A stretch of 34,793 nt of DNA from Thamnocephalis sphaerospora (lineage: Eukaryota > Zoopagomycota > Zoopagomycetes > Zoopagales > Sigmoideomycetaceae): contig KZ992528.1 in the NCBI GenBank assembly GCA_003614735.1, positions 1 to 34,793 on the forward strand, written 5' to 3'. The notes under the pieces are model-generated. The model saw only the letters and a list, made by a program, of their open reading frames with translations, did no database searches and was not told the DNA's origin. Shown here one piece after another: positions 10,579 through 21,927 of this stretch (positions are counted from its first letter, which is position 1; the number at the start of each line of letters is the position of its first letter). A program made the position numbers and the translations under genes.

Positions 10579-13500
10579 CTACTCGTCCTTGCGCTCCAGC
10601 GACTGCTTCTGGACCAGCGCATAGTACAGACCCTTGTTGCGGATAAGCTCGTTGTGCTTGCCGCTCTCCAGAATGCGACCATCCTTGAAGACATAGATGA
10701 TGTCGGCATCCTGAATGGTCGACAGACGATGGGCAATGGTGATGGTGGTGCGACCCTCGGAGGCGCGATCAAGAGCCTCCTGCACAATCTTCTCCGACTC
10801 GGTGTCGAGCGCCGAAGTGGCCTCGTCGAGCAGCAGCAGACGCGGGTTGCGGAGAATGGCACGGGCAATGGCAATACGCTGCTTCTGACCACCAGAGAGC
10901 TGGGTACCACGCTCGCCAACCGGGGTGTCGAAACCGTCCGGCAGCGAGATGACAAAGTCGTAGATGTTGGCATCGCGTGCAGCCTGGTGAATCTCTTCCT
11001 CAGTGGCGCCCGGCTTGGAGTAGGCAATGTTCTCGCCAATCGTCAGATCAAACAGCACCGGCTCCTGACCGACCAACGAAATCTCAGAGCGCAGCGCCGG
11101 CAGCTTCCAGTCCTTGACGCTCACACCGTCCACGGTGACATCGCCAGACTCGGCGTCGTAGAAGCGCTCGATAAGGCCAATCATGGTGGACTTGCCGCAA
11201 CCAGACGAGCCGACCAGAGCGATCGTCTTGCCAGGCGTCACATCCAGGTTCAAGCCACGCAGAACCTTGACGTCCTTGCGAGCCGGGTAGCGGAAGCGCA
11301 CGTCGCGAGCCTTGACCTCACCGGTGAAGTTGCTCACAGTCTTGCCCTCCTGGTTGGTCGGGTCAATGGCCGAGACGCGGTCAAGCAGCTCAAAGATCTC
11401 CACGGCAGCAATGCGTGCCTTGGCGATATCCGGGGCAAAGCCAGATGTCTGACTGACAGCCATGGCGGAGAAAATAACGGCAAACATCACCTGCATCATC
11501 TTCTGCACGTCGTACTCGCCGTCCAGCACCAGGCGCGAGCCGTAGTAGAGAGCAACCGAGTAGATGAAGAAGAGCAGGCACTGCGACGCGGCAAAGGTGA
11601 CAGCAGACACAAACGCGGTGCGCACCGACATGGCGTGCGGACCCTCGATGGCGGAGCTGTACAGCTCGCGGAACGTGTCCTCGCGGCCAAGCGACACAAC
11701 CGTGCGCATGTTCTCCACAGCCTCGCAGGCAATGTGGGCCGAGTGCTCGTACGCACTCTTGGTCTTCTTGTTGAGGTTGAGCTGCATGCGCACATTGAGC
11801 ATGTTGGCGAGACCGAGCACAGGCACACAGGCAAGCACCACCAGCGTAAGCTTCCAGCCGTAGACAAACGCAATGATAAGACCAGTCAGCAGCGTGCTGC
11901 CCATCTGCACAAACGTGCCAATCAGACGACCGGCAATGCCGTTGACCATCTCAGCTTCGGTAGACAGCTTGGCGCACAGCACACCAGTGTTGTTGAGCTG
12001 GTCGTCAAAGAAGCCCATCTCCTGGCGAAGGATTGCGGCAAAGGTGACCTTGCGGATGCGGTGGACAAGGCGTTCACCGCTGTAGACAAACAGGCCAATG
12101 CGGCAGGCCACAGCAAAGAAGGTGATGATGCCGAGAACGACAAACATGAGCGACCAAAAGTTGGAGTCCGACTTCATCTTCTCCGGATCGCTTTCAAAAG
12201 TAGACAGCGAGTTGATGACCTTGGTGAAAATGACAGAGAAGACTGGCATAATAGCACCATCAATCACCGAACCGGCAAGCGCAGGCAAGATAAACTTGAG
12301 CTCGGGCATGTTCATGCGCACCACGCGCATGAACGGAGTCGGCTTCTTGCTGTACTCCTCACGCTGGCGCTCCTGGGCCTCCTTGACCTCCAGCTCGGAC
12401 ATGACGGTATCCTTGGTCTTGGTGTAGCCGAGCGGCTTGCCAAGCGGCTGGTCGACATCGAGTGCTACTTCATCGCTAACGTCATCCTCATCGTCAGCCT
12501 CGCCGAGCAGCTTCGCCTCCTGAGCCATGTCGCGGTCCTTCTCCATACGCAGCTGCTGAGCCTGAACCAGCTTGCTGTACAGACCGCCACGTGCAATCAG
12601 TTCGTCGTGCTTGCCAACTTCAATAATCTTGCCGCGGCTCATGACCACAATCTTGTCCGCATCGCGAATGGTCGACAGACGGTGAGCAATGGTGATGGTG
12701 GTACGGCCTTCGGCGGCACGGTCGAGCGCCTCCTGCACCAGCTTCTCAGATTCAGTGTCGAGGGCCGAGGTAGCCTCATCCAACAGCAGAATACGCGGGT
12801 TGCGCACCAAAGCGCGTGCAATGGCAATACGCTGCTTCTGGCCACCGGAAAGGAGTGCACCCTTCTCGCCGACCAGTGTGTCGTAACCCTCCGGAAGCGT
12901 CATGATAAAGTCGTGCACGTTTGCAGAGCGGCAGGCAGCCTCCACGTCTTCCTGGGTCGGCTGGCGCTCCGGATCTAGCCCGGACGAGCCCCAAAGAATG
13001 TTCTGCTTGATTGAGGCCTGGAACAGAACCGGCTCCTGACCGACAAGACCAATGTGCTGGCGGAGATAGCGGAGGTTGATGTCCTGAATGGGCGTACCGT
13101 TCAGCTTGATGGAACCGGACAGCGGGTTGTAGAAGCGCTCGAGCAGGGCAACCATGGTAGACTTGCCAGAGCCGGACGAGCCGACCAGAGCGACCGTTTG
13201 GCCAGGCTCGACATCCAGGTCAAAGTCGTACAGCACCTGCACATCCGGACGCGACGGATAGGCAAAGTTGACACCGCGCACCTCCAGCTGGCCGGTGATC
13301 TCCGGACGCAGACCGCTCTCATCGTTGTAGTCGATCTGAGACTGGCGGTCAATCACGGCAAAGATCTTGTAGGCAGCGCCCTGGGCCGTCTGGATCGAGC
13401 TGAGCGGCGTGGCTGCCATACCAATGGTCATGGTACCAATGATCAGGGCAAAGAACACGTTCAACACGCCCTGGATGTCCATTTCGCGGTCAAGGATGAG

Positions 13501-14757
13501 GCGCGAGCCATACCAGAAGCCAAGGCCGTAGGCGCAGAACAGCACACCGAGCATCGTGCCGACAGACAGACCAAGACCAAGTGACTTGCTCTTGCCCTCC
13601 TTCAGCGCCATATCGAGCTTGGACTCGTAGCGAAGCACCTCGCGCTCCTGGCCACCAAATGCAGACACAGTCTTGATACCGGCGATAACTTCCTCAGCGA
13701 CAGCACCGGCCTTGGCGTAGGCGTTCTGACCACCACGGACAGCCTTGCTGACGACGTGGCCCATGATAGCACCAGCGGTGGCAAGCACCGGGAACACGCA
13801 GAGCAGCACAAGTGCCATCTTCCAGCCCTTGGTGAAGGCGATGATGAAGCCAGCCAGGAAAGTGCACACGCTCTGAATCACCATGCCGACCTTCTCGGAG
13901 GTACCTTCTTGCACCAGGTTGACATCGCTGGTGATGCGCGAGGTGAGGTCACCGGTGGATGTGGCATCAAACCAGGCAATTTCCTGGCGGATAATGGCAG
14001 AAAAGTAGTCGTGGCGCATGCGCGAAGTCTGGTTCTCGCCAGAGACCATCCAGAGCGACTGCTGGCCGTAAGCGACGACAAAGGTGACAACGCCGAGAAT
14101 GACAAAGTAGATGACAAACTTCTTGACCTCGTCATCAAAGTGATCGCGTGCCGCGTTCATATCAACCGGCTTGCCTATCGCAGCTAGCCCCTGGGCAGTG
14201 CCATAGTCGGTGAATGCGGCCAGCAGACTGGAGAAAATAATGGTCATGACAGGAATGGCAACACCAAGCAGCAGGGAGCAGATGGCGGCCAGAACAATGA
14301 GCAGCTTATCGGTAGCAGTGGCGAAACGGAACAGCTGCAGCATGGACACCTTCTCGTCAGGCTCCTTCTTGACTTCCTCCTCATCTTCAAACTTGGGGTG
14401 CTTGCGGAAGCGCGCAAAAAAGCCGCGCTTCTTCAGCTGCTCCTCATGCTGCTTGCGGCGCTCCTCACGCTGACGAGCCTTCTCGCGTGCCTCGGCGGCC
14501 TTGCGTGCCACCACCTGATCTTCAGTGAGCATTGCAGAGCCCGTCGACAGCGCGGTGGCCGTCTTCTTCAGATCGGTGGTCCGCTGCACTTCCTCGTGCG
14601 CTATCTCGGCAGACGAGCCGGACGATTCGGTGTTGACCTGCGTCGCAGCATCGTCGAACGTCACACCGCCAGTGTGCGTTGCCTCGGACATTTCCGTGTA
14701 CTCTTCGGTGACAAAGACATGCCGGCCACTGGTCGAGTGGCTGTTATCGGCAGACAT
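10579..14757 (-). CDS. Full-size ABCB-type multidrug transporter (P-glycoprotein-like)
   Basis: ATP-driven exporter of the ABCB1/MDR family with TMD-NBD-TMD-NBD layout in one polypeptide of 1392 residues, without introns. The N-terminal 145 residues are hydrophilic and include a charged, probably helical stretch at about 80-115 (AEAREKARQREERRKQHEE). NBD1 has Walker A GSSGSGKST near 524, signature LSGGQKQRIAIARAL near 635, Walker B ILLLDEATSALD near 657 and the IAHRLST switch. NBD2 has GSSGCGKST near 1182, LSGGQKQRIAIARAI near 1289, LLLLDEATSALD near 1311 and IAHRLST. Both ATP sites therefore look intact. An acidic linker lies around 745-775. Membrane location may be plasma membrane or vacuole. 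The substrate cannot be read from sequence; drug efflux, peptide pheromone or sterol export are all possible. The start is the first ATG with a coherent N-terminus. Confidence 0.97.
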   Translation of the reverse strand: MSADNSHSTSGRHVFVTEEYTEMSEATHTGGVTFDDAATQVNTESSGSSAEIAHEEVQRTTDLKKTATALSTGSAMLTEDQVVARKAAEAREKARQREERRKQHEEQLKKRGFFARFRKHPKFEDEEEVKKEPDEKVSMLQLFRFATATDKLLIVLAAICSLLLGVAIPVMTIIFSSLLAAFTDYGTAQGLAAIGKPVDMNAARDHFDDEVKKFVIYFVILGVVTFVVAYGQQSLWMVSGENQTSRMRHDYFSAIIRQEIAWFDATSTGDLTSRITSDVNLVQEGTSEKVGMVIQSVCTFLAGFIIAFTKGWKMALVLLCVFPVLATAGAIMGHVVSKAVRGGQNAYAKAGAVAEEVIAGIKTVSAFGGQEREVLRYESKLDMALKEGKSKSLGLGLSVGTMLGVLFCAYGLGFWYGSRLILDREMDIQGVLNVFFALIIGTMTIGMAATPLSSIQTAQGAAYKIFAVIDRQSQIDYNDESGLRPEITGQLEVRGVNFAYPSRPDVQVLYDFDLDVEPGQTVALVGSSGSGKSTMVALLERFYNPLSGSIKLNGTPIQDINLRYLRQHIGLVGQEPVLFQASIKQNILWGSSGLDPERQPTQEDVEAACRSANVHDFIMTLPEGYDTLVGEKGALLSGGQKQRIAIARALVRNPRILLLDEATSALDTESEKLVQEALDRAAEGRTTITIAHRLSTIRDADKIVVMSRGKIIEVGKHDELIARGGLYSKLVQAQQLRMEKDRDMAQEAKLLGEADDEDDVSDEVALDVDQPLGKPLGYTKTKDTVMSELEVKEAQERQREEYSKKPTPFMRVVRMNMPELKFILPALAGSVIDGAIMPVFSVIFTKVINSLSTFESDPEKMKSDSNFWSLMFVVLGIITFFAVACRIGLFVYSGERLVHRIRKVTFAAILRQEMGFFDDQLNNTGVLCAKLSTEAEMVNGIAGRLIGTFVQMGSTLLTGLIIAFVYGWKLTLVVLACVPVLGLANMLNVRMQLNLNKKTKSAYEHSAHIACEAVENMRTVVSLGREDTFRELYSSAIEGPHAMSVRTAFVSAVTFAASQCLLFFIYSVALYYGSRLVLDGEYDVQKMMQVMFAVIFSAMAVSQTSGFAPDIAKARIAAVEIFELLDRVSAIDPTNQEGKTVSNFTGEVKARDVRFRYPARKDVKVLRGLNLDVTPGKTIALVGSSGCGKSTMIGLIERFYDAESGDVTVDGVSVKDWKLPALRSEISLVGQEPVLFDLTIGENIAYSKPGATEEEIHQAARDANIYDFVISLPDGFDTPVGERGTQLSGGQKQRIAIARAILRNPRLLLLDEATSALDTESEKIVQEALDRASEGRTTITIAHRLSTIQDADIIYVFKDGRILESGKHNELIRNKGLYYALVQKQSLERKDE

Positions 14758-16214
14758 GTTGCTTGGCTATTCGCACAGGACGGTTATTCGCAAACGAACG
14801 TGTCCCACAGGCAAGCGTGGGAAGCGCAGTGACACTGGTTAGTTGCTGGTGTGACGTGCGGCTGGGCGGTGTTCTCACCTTTTCAAAGTATTGAGCGTCC
14901 TCTGGAACACCAAGGCAGAAACACGCAAAAGAGAAAAGAGCTGCGCGCTAGCAGGGCAGCAACTAGAAAAAAGGAAGCGCAGAGGCGCGTATGTATAATA
15001 GAAATTTAAAGCGTCGCAGCAGTGAGCAGGCACTAGGGGCGAGCGTACACTAAGCGGCTGAGATATACTAGAGGGGAAAGGGAAGTAGAAAGTGCGCAAG
15101 CACGAGTATGCACGGTACGAAGTATACTGGCGATTGCCTGTGCTTCCTAGCGGCACGCGCCTTTATAAACCGCTGCGCATCGGCACCCTGACGTTCAGAG
15201 GCGAGGCCCAACCAGTGCAATCGGGCAAATTAGGCCGTATGCCCACCAATGAGAGTGCGCCCCGAGCTCCGTCCGGCACGGGAAAAGGAAATTTACTGCA
15301 TCCCCGAGTTCGCCGAGCGCCAATCTACCCACACAGCACGAGACCGCCGCGACTTCTGGCCCAAAAGGTAGCCAGGCTTCCATGCGCGCAGCGCCAAAAG
15401 TATTGTCGGCATTGCACGGTAATAGACGCTATCGCCAGCGCAGATCCCACGTGCAGCGTCCATGCAAGTCATCCAGAAAAGAAGCGCAAACGCTTGTTTA
15501 GCCTGCCCGGCGGCTCGCATGCTAGCACTGCTTCGTTCGCGCGTTCTATGTACAGGCGGCCAGTGGGACGGAAAAAGATCGGTTCGGCCACACGCCTATT
15601 GTCCGCCGCCTTGAGCGGTATCGCAGGCCGCACCCCAGCTATATGGCGTGATGGTCTTGGCACGCACACACTAGTCGGGCAACCTGCAAGATTCGCCGAT
15701 CGGCCAAATGCCCCCGGAGTCGCGGACTATCTTTGCCGGTGTGCTACTAAATTGATGAAAGCACACGGAGCACGCTTAGTGTAACCACCGCATGCTATCG
15801 CATCCCGTCGTTTGGACACTTGTTCTTTGACACATCGATAAGCCGCTGAGACAGGGCAAGCGGTGCCGAGTCAGATGGCCGTCACCACCGTCATGTGAAA
15901 GCAGCTCTACTATAATTATCGCCGTTCCAAGACGATGGCCAGCGTGTGGCTACCCCACGCCATCTAGCACTGCTGCCAGACTACGTGTGAACTCGGTAGA
16001 TATCACACTGTTTCTGCTTGCGCCTCGACGACCTCGCTGGACGTCGCTGATGTTGATAGAGCGCATGTGTTTGGTGTGCTCCAGCTGAGATCAGCAGCTC
16101 GTGCACCGTGCGTACGATCAATCTCGTGGTCTATCGCTTTCTTTGGACATTACTCCGGAGCACAATCACCGGCCTGCCTATGGCGCTTTTATTATTCCGT
16201 AGTCGTACCGAGGC
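14758..16214. promoter_or_regulatory. Upstream region of the ABC transporter and 3' flank of the Mgr3-like gene
   Basis: This is a 1.46 kb spacer between two minus-strand genes. Its left end should hold the transporter promoter; TA-rich stretches lie at 14993-15010 and 15060-15070, and a palindromic CACGTG lies at 15448-15453. A plus-strand ORF of 230 codons (15092-15784) shows no domain and no family resemblance. No tRNA-like T-loop was found. Confidence 0.5.
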
Positions 16215-17914
16215 CTACGCTTGTTTTGGCGCTGCAGACAGCTGGCCTGTCTCGCCAGCAGGCGCAGCCATTTCCTCTTCCTCCAGCTGAGCACGCAGCA
16301 TACGCATCTTGTTGGCATATTCAAACTCGCTTTCTCTATCCGACGCCCGCTTGGCCGACGTGTGTGCCCGTGTGTACAGCTGAAGCGCAGTCTCTTGATT
16401 GCCGCGGATCTGCAACGCACGTCCCAGTAAGTTTCATCGCCGAAACTAAATGTTAGCAAGTGCTCACACGTCATCGCATTACAGGGCCAGCCTACCTCTT
16501 GCATCAGGGCCAGATTGCCTAGGATCAGCCCAGAACACGTGTCGCACTCCCGCTTGCCGACGCCTGCTTTGGCCAGGGCCAGTCCCTTGCGCGACCACTC
16601 TTCCGTGCGCGTGTCATCTCCACGTGCAGCGTAGATTTCAGCTAGCCGTGCCATGACCTGCGCGTCCAGACACGTCCATGTTGTGCTGCACGGAACCACC
16701 GGATGCGTCCAGAATCCGGCCGTAGCTGCCTTGGAGGAAAGCTGACGCGCACCAAACTGTGCCGCACGGAGAGCACCCGAGTAGAGCGTAAGTGCATTAT
16801 CAAACTGACGCTGCGTCGCCATCAGGTTGGCCAAAGCCAAAACACAGCGCACAGCTTCAGGCGAGCTGTGGTCTCCGTGTGCTTCGGCTATTTCGGCCAC
16901 TTGGTCGTCGGACCGATGCGCTGCAAGAGCGGCCATCACGTCATGGTCCAGTAGGTTCGCAAGGCGCACCGCATTCCAAAGCACGTATCCAGCTTCATCC
17001 GGCGCATCCATACGCGCCAAAACTTCGCCGAGGCGTCGCGACACGGCAACAAAACGCGACACAGCCAGCGATCTGTCGTTGGCCGCCATGCTGGCTTGAT
17101 CGGCAACAGCAGCACCCCATGCATCCAGCACTTCCCGGTACAGCTCTGCAGCCTCGTCCAGACGACCCTGACGCTCAATCGTGTAGCCCAACCAGAAGCG
17201 CAAGCCCAGTATCACGTCCAACAGCGATGGATCAGCGCTTGGCAGGCCAGATTCCTCAAGCATTGCAAACGCCTTGCGCAAATAGCGCTCTGCATCGGCC
17301 GGCGACGGCACCAATGTTTCGAGCATGTAAGCATTACGCAGCTCACTGCGCAGCTGGCCTGAAAACCGCCGGTCTGTTGGCGAGCACTTTTCGGCATAAG
17401 TATGCAATCCCAGCCAGATGATGCCGGTCAGGGTAGCGGTCACGGCGCCTACAATCGCAGCCACCTGCAGAACAAAGCGTGGTGCGCGTACCAGCGCCTT
17501 GCGTGCGCGCGTTACTGCATCCTCGGGTGTCGGCCGCACAAAGGCACCTTCCGGTCTCTTTGCCTCGACCAGCTCTGGCAGCACGTCTGCCAAACGAAGC
17601 GGCCCGCTTCCGGCATCCTCCTCAAGCTGCTCATTTTTCTGTCGCGGAAAAGAACGTAGGAACCGGCCTGGCGAGTACGTACTACGCGCCGACTGTTCAC
17701 GACCCAGCAAGTCTTCGTCAACTGGCCTCTTGCTTGGCCCATCATTGCCAGAGGCAAAACCTCGCAGCTGGTAGGCGCGTGGTCCAGCGCGGATCGACAC
17801 TTGGCTAGCGCCAATGACGCGTAGTGGTGTCGGAGCAATGCCACGCAGCACCAGTCGCCGTGCTGACAGCAAACCAGTCTGCTGGCGGCGTGCAACCTGC
17901 GCAAAGGAATGCAT
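16215..17914 (-). CDS. Mgr3-like mitochondrial inner-membrane TPR protein
   Basis: Probable adaptor of the i-AAA (Yme1) protease, which in yeast recruits substrates with Mgr1. Two exons: 17914-16496 and 16409-16215, with an 86-base intron, giving 537 residues. The first 55 residues are Arg-rich without acidic residues and end in RGFAS, like a mitochondrial presequence. A hydrophobic helix lies near 145-167. The C-terminal two thirds are helical TPR-like pairs (for example FDNALTLYSGALRAA; VMARLAEIYAARGDDTRTEE), then the ECDTCSGLILGNLALMQE motif typical of this family. The splice joins this to IRGNQETALQLYTRAHTSAK, completing a TPR; reading through instead gives non-TPR sequence. A start codon at 17914 is used, since the frame upstream has no ATG. 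The family call rests on architecture and the Cys motif. Confidence 0.8.
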
Positions 17915-18151
17915 GGTCGCCAAAGGTAGGAAGCGTGGCGCTTCTGGCAGACAGTGGAATCAAGGGACAGACAACAAACAAAAGACGTCAGTGCACGGAG
18001 AACTCTCTTATCGGGCAGCTGTCCTTTAACAGTGCACAAAGGCAACGTAAAATAACGGATTAGCAGAGAAAGCAGTCAGGCAGAAAGCCAAGTAAGCGCC
18101 GTAGTATTGAATATCAGTGTACAGAGGGTGGAAGAGCAGTGAGAAACGAGG

Positions 18152-20486
18152 TCAGCGCGCACTGCCACTTGCAGCAGAACGTGCACGTCGATGGCTAGTG
18201 GCAGACATCGAGTGAGCCGCGTCGTGATCCGGATGTACCTCCGGGCCGTTCACGTCATCATGACTTGTACGCTGCGCTAGCGGCGGCATGCTACGGCGCA
18301 GCTCAGCCACATTGGTAGGCATACTCATCGGACCAAACTCGGCCGCAAAGCTAGAAGAGCGATTGCTGCGCGACGGCACTGCAATGGCGGGCGTAGAAGG
18401 CATCTTGCGAAGTGCAGCCGTAACAGCATCCTGATCGCCATCACCGTCGCCAGCTGTCGATTTTCTGCCATTGGCGGCGTCGCTCTTGGAACGTAGACGG
18501 CGCTGCGTGGGTGTCTGCCGCCGCTCAAGTGCAGCATTGGGCAAGGTGTTGGCAGTTGCACCTGGAGCTGAATGTCCAGATGCCGCTGCAGTGTTCTTGC
18601 CGCATTTTGCGTTGTCAGCAGCCGCGCTTCTGTCAGGTCGTGGCACCTCCTCGACGCAGTCCACGGCAAACACCTGGTGATAGTGATCGACGGCCAGCCG
18701 AACAAAGGATCCTACAGAACCACGGTTTTCACCAGAATACGCAATCTGCATGTCCTCGATGGGATTGGGCCCGTGCACCAGGTTAGGCGCCCAGACAATG
18801 GCCAGGTTGTGGCTGGTCATCAGGTTGAAATGGGCATTCTGAGCCACCTGGTACAGCAAGCCAAACACATAGCGCACAAGCAGAAAAGCTGTGCGAGGCA
18901 TAGGAGCCAGGAGCGTCTGCTGCACATAGCGGATCTGAACGTCAAGCTCTTGCGACACAGGCAACTGGCGAATCGCCTCGTAAGTAGACGTCGAAAACAG
19001 CGGAACGGGCAGTTCGTGGAAGAAGAGCTTCAGCAGGACTGCAATGGTGCTGCTATCCTGCGTCTCCAGATCCACCAAATCGCCTGCGTGATGGATGCTG
19101 TATGTCAGCCATTGCTGGTCTACGCAGACACAAACGTATCCGCGCTACACTTGCCATTGTCAAAGGCAGCTCGTAGCTGCTTGAGGTCGCCAGAGCTAGC
19201 GGACTTTCGGAAAATACCTTCATCTTCTAGTGCTGTTGGCATGATGCCAAGTAAAATAGCCGTACGTGCATCACCATGAGCAATGGACGTACAGATACAC
19301 ACGGTTAAGCGACATCCACCTACCATACTTGCGCAGCACCTCGACGCACTCTACCACCACAAGTGGGTAGCCGTGCGCGCCGTCTTCACCCATGATCTCA
19401 TCAAGCGGGCGCTTGAACATGCACGGCTGCTTGATGCTACGTGCGGGAGGATAGGTGACGGACGATTCGTACTTGAGATTGTATCTAACGCAGCACAGCG
19501 TGTTAGACTATCCCGACTACCATGCAGCATTGCATCTGCTTACTGGTAGACCGCCGGCGGCAGTTCAATCTGGCGTAGCGGAATCTCAGTTGCCAGGCCA
19601 GACAGCGTCGAAACGTAGGTGAGCTTGCGTGCAAACTTTGGACTGATGACAGCTTTCATCATATCCATCAAAAGGCGAACCCAGATGGAAGGATGGACCA
19701 CATACAGACGCTTGAGATTCTTCTTATACCTAGCAGTGTGTCCGGAATTAAATGCAACGTGGCCGATGCAAACCAGCAGGGCATGCGTCGGTTAGGCAAC
19801 ATGCAATATTAAATGGAGAACCTGTTGCGACCCGAATGACCCGTAGCCGCATCATCGGTTACCGGCGTGGCCGATGATGTCAGTCGCACTTACTTGCGCC
19901 CGAGCTGATTGTAGGCCCTAAAAAGCCAGGACCACCCCGGCCGAAACCGTGCCCCGCCTGAAAATAGCACCACCGTGTAGTCGTTTTCCACAAACTGGTC
20001 CAGCTTGGCAAGGATATGACTAGCAGCAACCGTGGTAAGCAAGTCAGAACACCGCCAACAAGGTGTTCACAGGCCGTGTGCCACGCAGGCCTGTGCGATG
20101 CCCCGTCCCCCGGTCTGCCATGACGCTGGCCGCTCACGTACTCGAGAAGAACGTCATAGTCGGCGGTCTGTGGATCCGGAAGATGACATGCGCAAAAGAT
20201 GAGCATCGGCCGTCCTTCGTAGTCGGCACCTGGTGTCGTCGTCGTCATAGCCCAGCTGTGTAATTAGCCGTCTACGAGCATCGTCGGCAGATACAGTCGC
20301 TGCGGTGCACTCACCCGCCTGGTAAATGACTTTGGCATCTACAAATGCCTTGAGTGCATCCACGTCATTCAGCTGCGAAGGGATGGCCATGTCTGCGCTG
20401 TCGCCAGCGGTACCCGTGCCGCCCGCAGCCGTCGCTTCGTCTTCGGCGTACCAGCCAAAGGAGAATGAACGGGGCCAGATGGGCAT
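18152..20486 (-). CDS. p50RhoGAP-type protein: CRAL-TRIO (BCH) domain plus RhoGAP domain
   Basis: GTPase-activating protein for Rho/Cdc42 with a lipid- or protein-binding Sec14-like domain, as in ARHGAP1. Seven exons: 20486-20315, 20229-20142, 20019-19894, 19729-19544, 19484-19324, 19232-19151 and 19097-18152. Together they give 586 residues with all phases consistent. CRAL-TRIO spans about 50-195: DYEGRPMLIFCACHLPDP, AKLDQFVENDYTVV, WSWLFRAYNQL, YKKNLKRLYVVHPSIW, KLTYVSTLSGL. RhoGAP follows at about 215-425: FKRPLDEIM, LEDEGIFRKS with arginine finger near 253, LLKLFFHELPVPLF, SHNLAIVWAPNL. The last 160 residues are Ser/Arg-rich and disordered. Intron 19098-19150 has a weak GTGTAG donor. The first exon is uncertain: starts near 20580 or 20387 are possible. 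Confidence 0.9.
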
Positions 20487-21051
20487 GGTAGCCGTCTGCT
20501 AGCACGCCAAGAACAATGTGTTTGGGGGCTGGCGCTGTCGCACCGTCCAGGTCGTGATCGGAGACGCCGCAGTCGGCCAAATGCTGCGAGAAAACCGTCG
20601 CTGCTACCGCGGTGGCGTTGCTGGCGCGGTCAGGTTAAGCAATGACGTGGGCTGTCCTCGTGGCCGTCGTAGAACGAGTCGAAAGGAGTGAAGCGCATAG
20701 AGACACACAGCACAGCGCTTGCAGCCAAGGCCGCCGATGCTTTGTCTAAACACAGCCATACCAGCACACCTCGTGGTGCAGCCAGTGGGTTGAACGAGTG
20801 TAACGCGCCTGCTCGAATACGAACACAAGCCACTGCCCTTGTTCTAGCGCCGCTGACCCTGTGGCGCCCTGTCGCTTGCTCCATCTTTCATCGTTTGCGC
20901 CACTGTCTCTGCCATCGCTTTAATATCGTCCAGCAGCCAGCACCATTGCAAGCTAGACGGCCCAGATTGATTCTGCGTCGATATCATAAGCGGTGCTACG
21001 TAACCATCACTTGTCTTTCCACCCACAGACGTTGCTGCCGACGCAACGGCC
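20487..21051. promoter_or_regulatory. Divergent promoter region, RhoGAP and membrane protein genes
   Basis: The region lies between two divergently transcribed genes. ORFs on both strands (such as plus-strand 20688-21239, 183 codons) lack any domain and one overlaps the real signal-peptide exon. A missed first exon of the RhoGAP gene could lie in the left part. No clear core promoter motif is seen. Confidence 0.5.
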
Positions 21052-21894
21052 ATGTCTGCCATATTTCTACTGTGGCTGCCTCTGCTGTGGCTGCTGCAAA
21101 ACGCCTCCACCGCCTCCACCACAGGCCTACCGTCCTCGTCGGCCGTATCCCTGCACCGAGTAAGTGGTCTATGACTGTTTACTCGTGCAAACTCCGCCAG
21201 ATGCTCACGTTCGGATCTAGAAACAATGGCCTTCTGTAAAGCTTCCAGATGTGCTAAATGGTGCACCAGGTCCCACGCTGCTTGAACAGGGCGACGTTAG
21301 CCACTGCCTTCTTACACTCTACTGTGCGCCAAATAATAATACGCTGGTGCAGCTTGGCGATAATCTGACCGTCACCTGGAACGTACGCTCAGCGCGTCTT
21401 GGTGAAGCGCCAGCTGCCACTACGCCCATTATCCTAGCGCTTATTGATCCGCAAACGCAAGCGGTGCTGACGACCAAACGTGTGATCAACAATGATTCTG
21501 GCTCGCCCAACGCTTCCATTCCCATCACACAAGCGCTGCTGGGTCAGCAGGACAAGCGTCCGCTGAGCCTGGTGGTTCGATCCGATGGAACAGCTGCATC
21601 ATCATCATCGTCTGCATCATTGTCATTGACTGTCAGTAAGTAACAGTACGCCACTGATGATGCACTATCACACGCTTAATCAGTGTCTACGCTAGCAGCT
21701 AAAGCAAGCAAGGACGGTGGCTTATCAACCAGCACCGCCTCGCTCACAGATGGCGCCATCAGTGCCATCGTCATTGGCGTTATTGCATTTTTTGTATTCG
21801 ATGCCATTGTCATTGCTGTAGTGCTTATTCGCCGCCGACGTCGACATCGGCAAAAGTGGAAGCAGCTACACACGCAGCAGCAGCAGCTACACAC

Positions 21895-21927
<33 letters not shown>

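Noticed and set aside
10474-12978. Plus-strand open frame of 834 codons antisense to the ABC transporter
   Set aside because: It lies opposite the transporter's conserved coding region, is rich in His, Arg, Leu and Asn, and has no recognisable domain. The near-repeat of its segments mirrors the two homologous NBDs. Codon bias of GC-rich genes makes such antisense frames common.
15092-15784. Plus-strand frame of 230 codons upstream of the ABC transporter
   Set aside because: It has no domain, no coherent hydrophobic or repeat pattern and an Arg/Pro/Ala composition typical of random GC-rich frames. A lineage-specific gene cannot be fully excluded.
16792-17421. Plus-strand frame of 209 codons
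   Set aside because: It is fully antisense to the TPR region of the Mgr3-like gene and has no domain.
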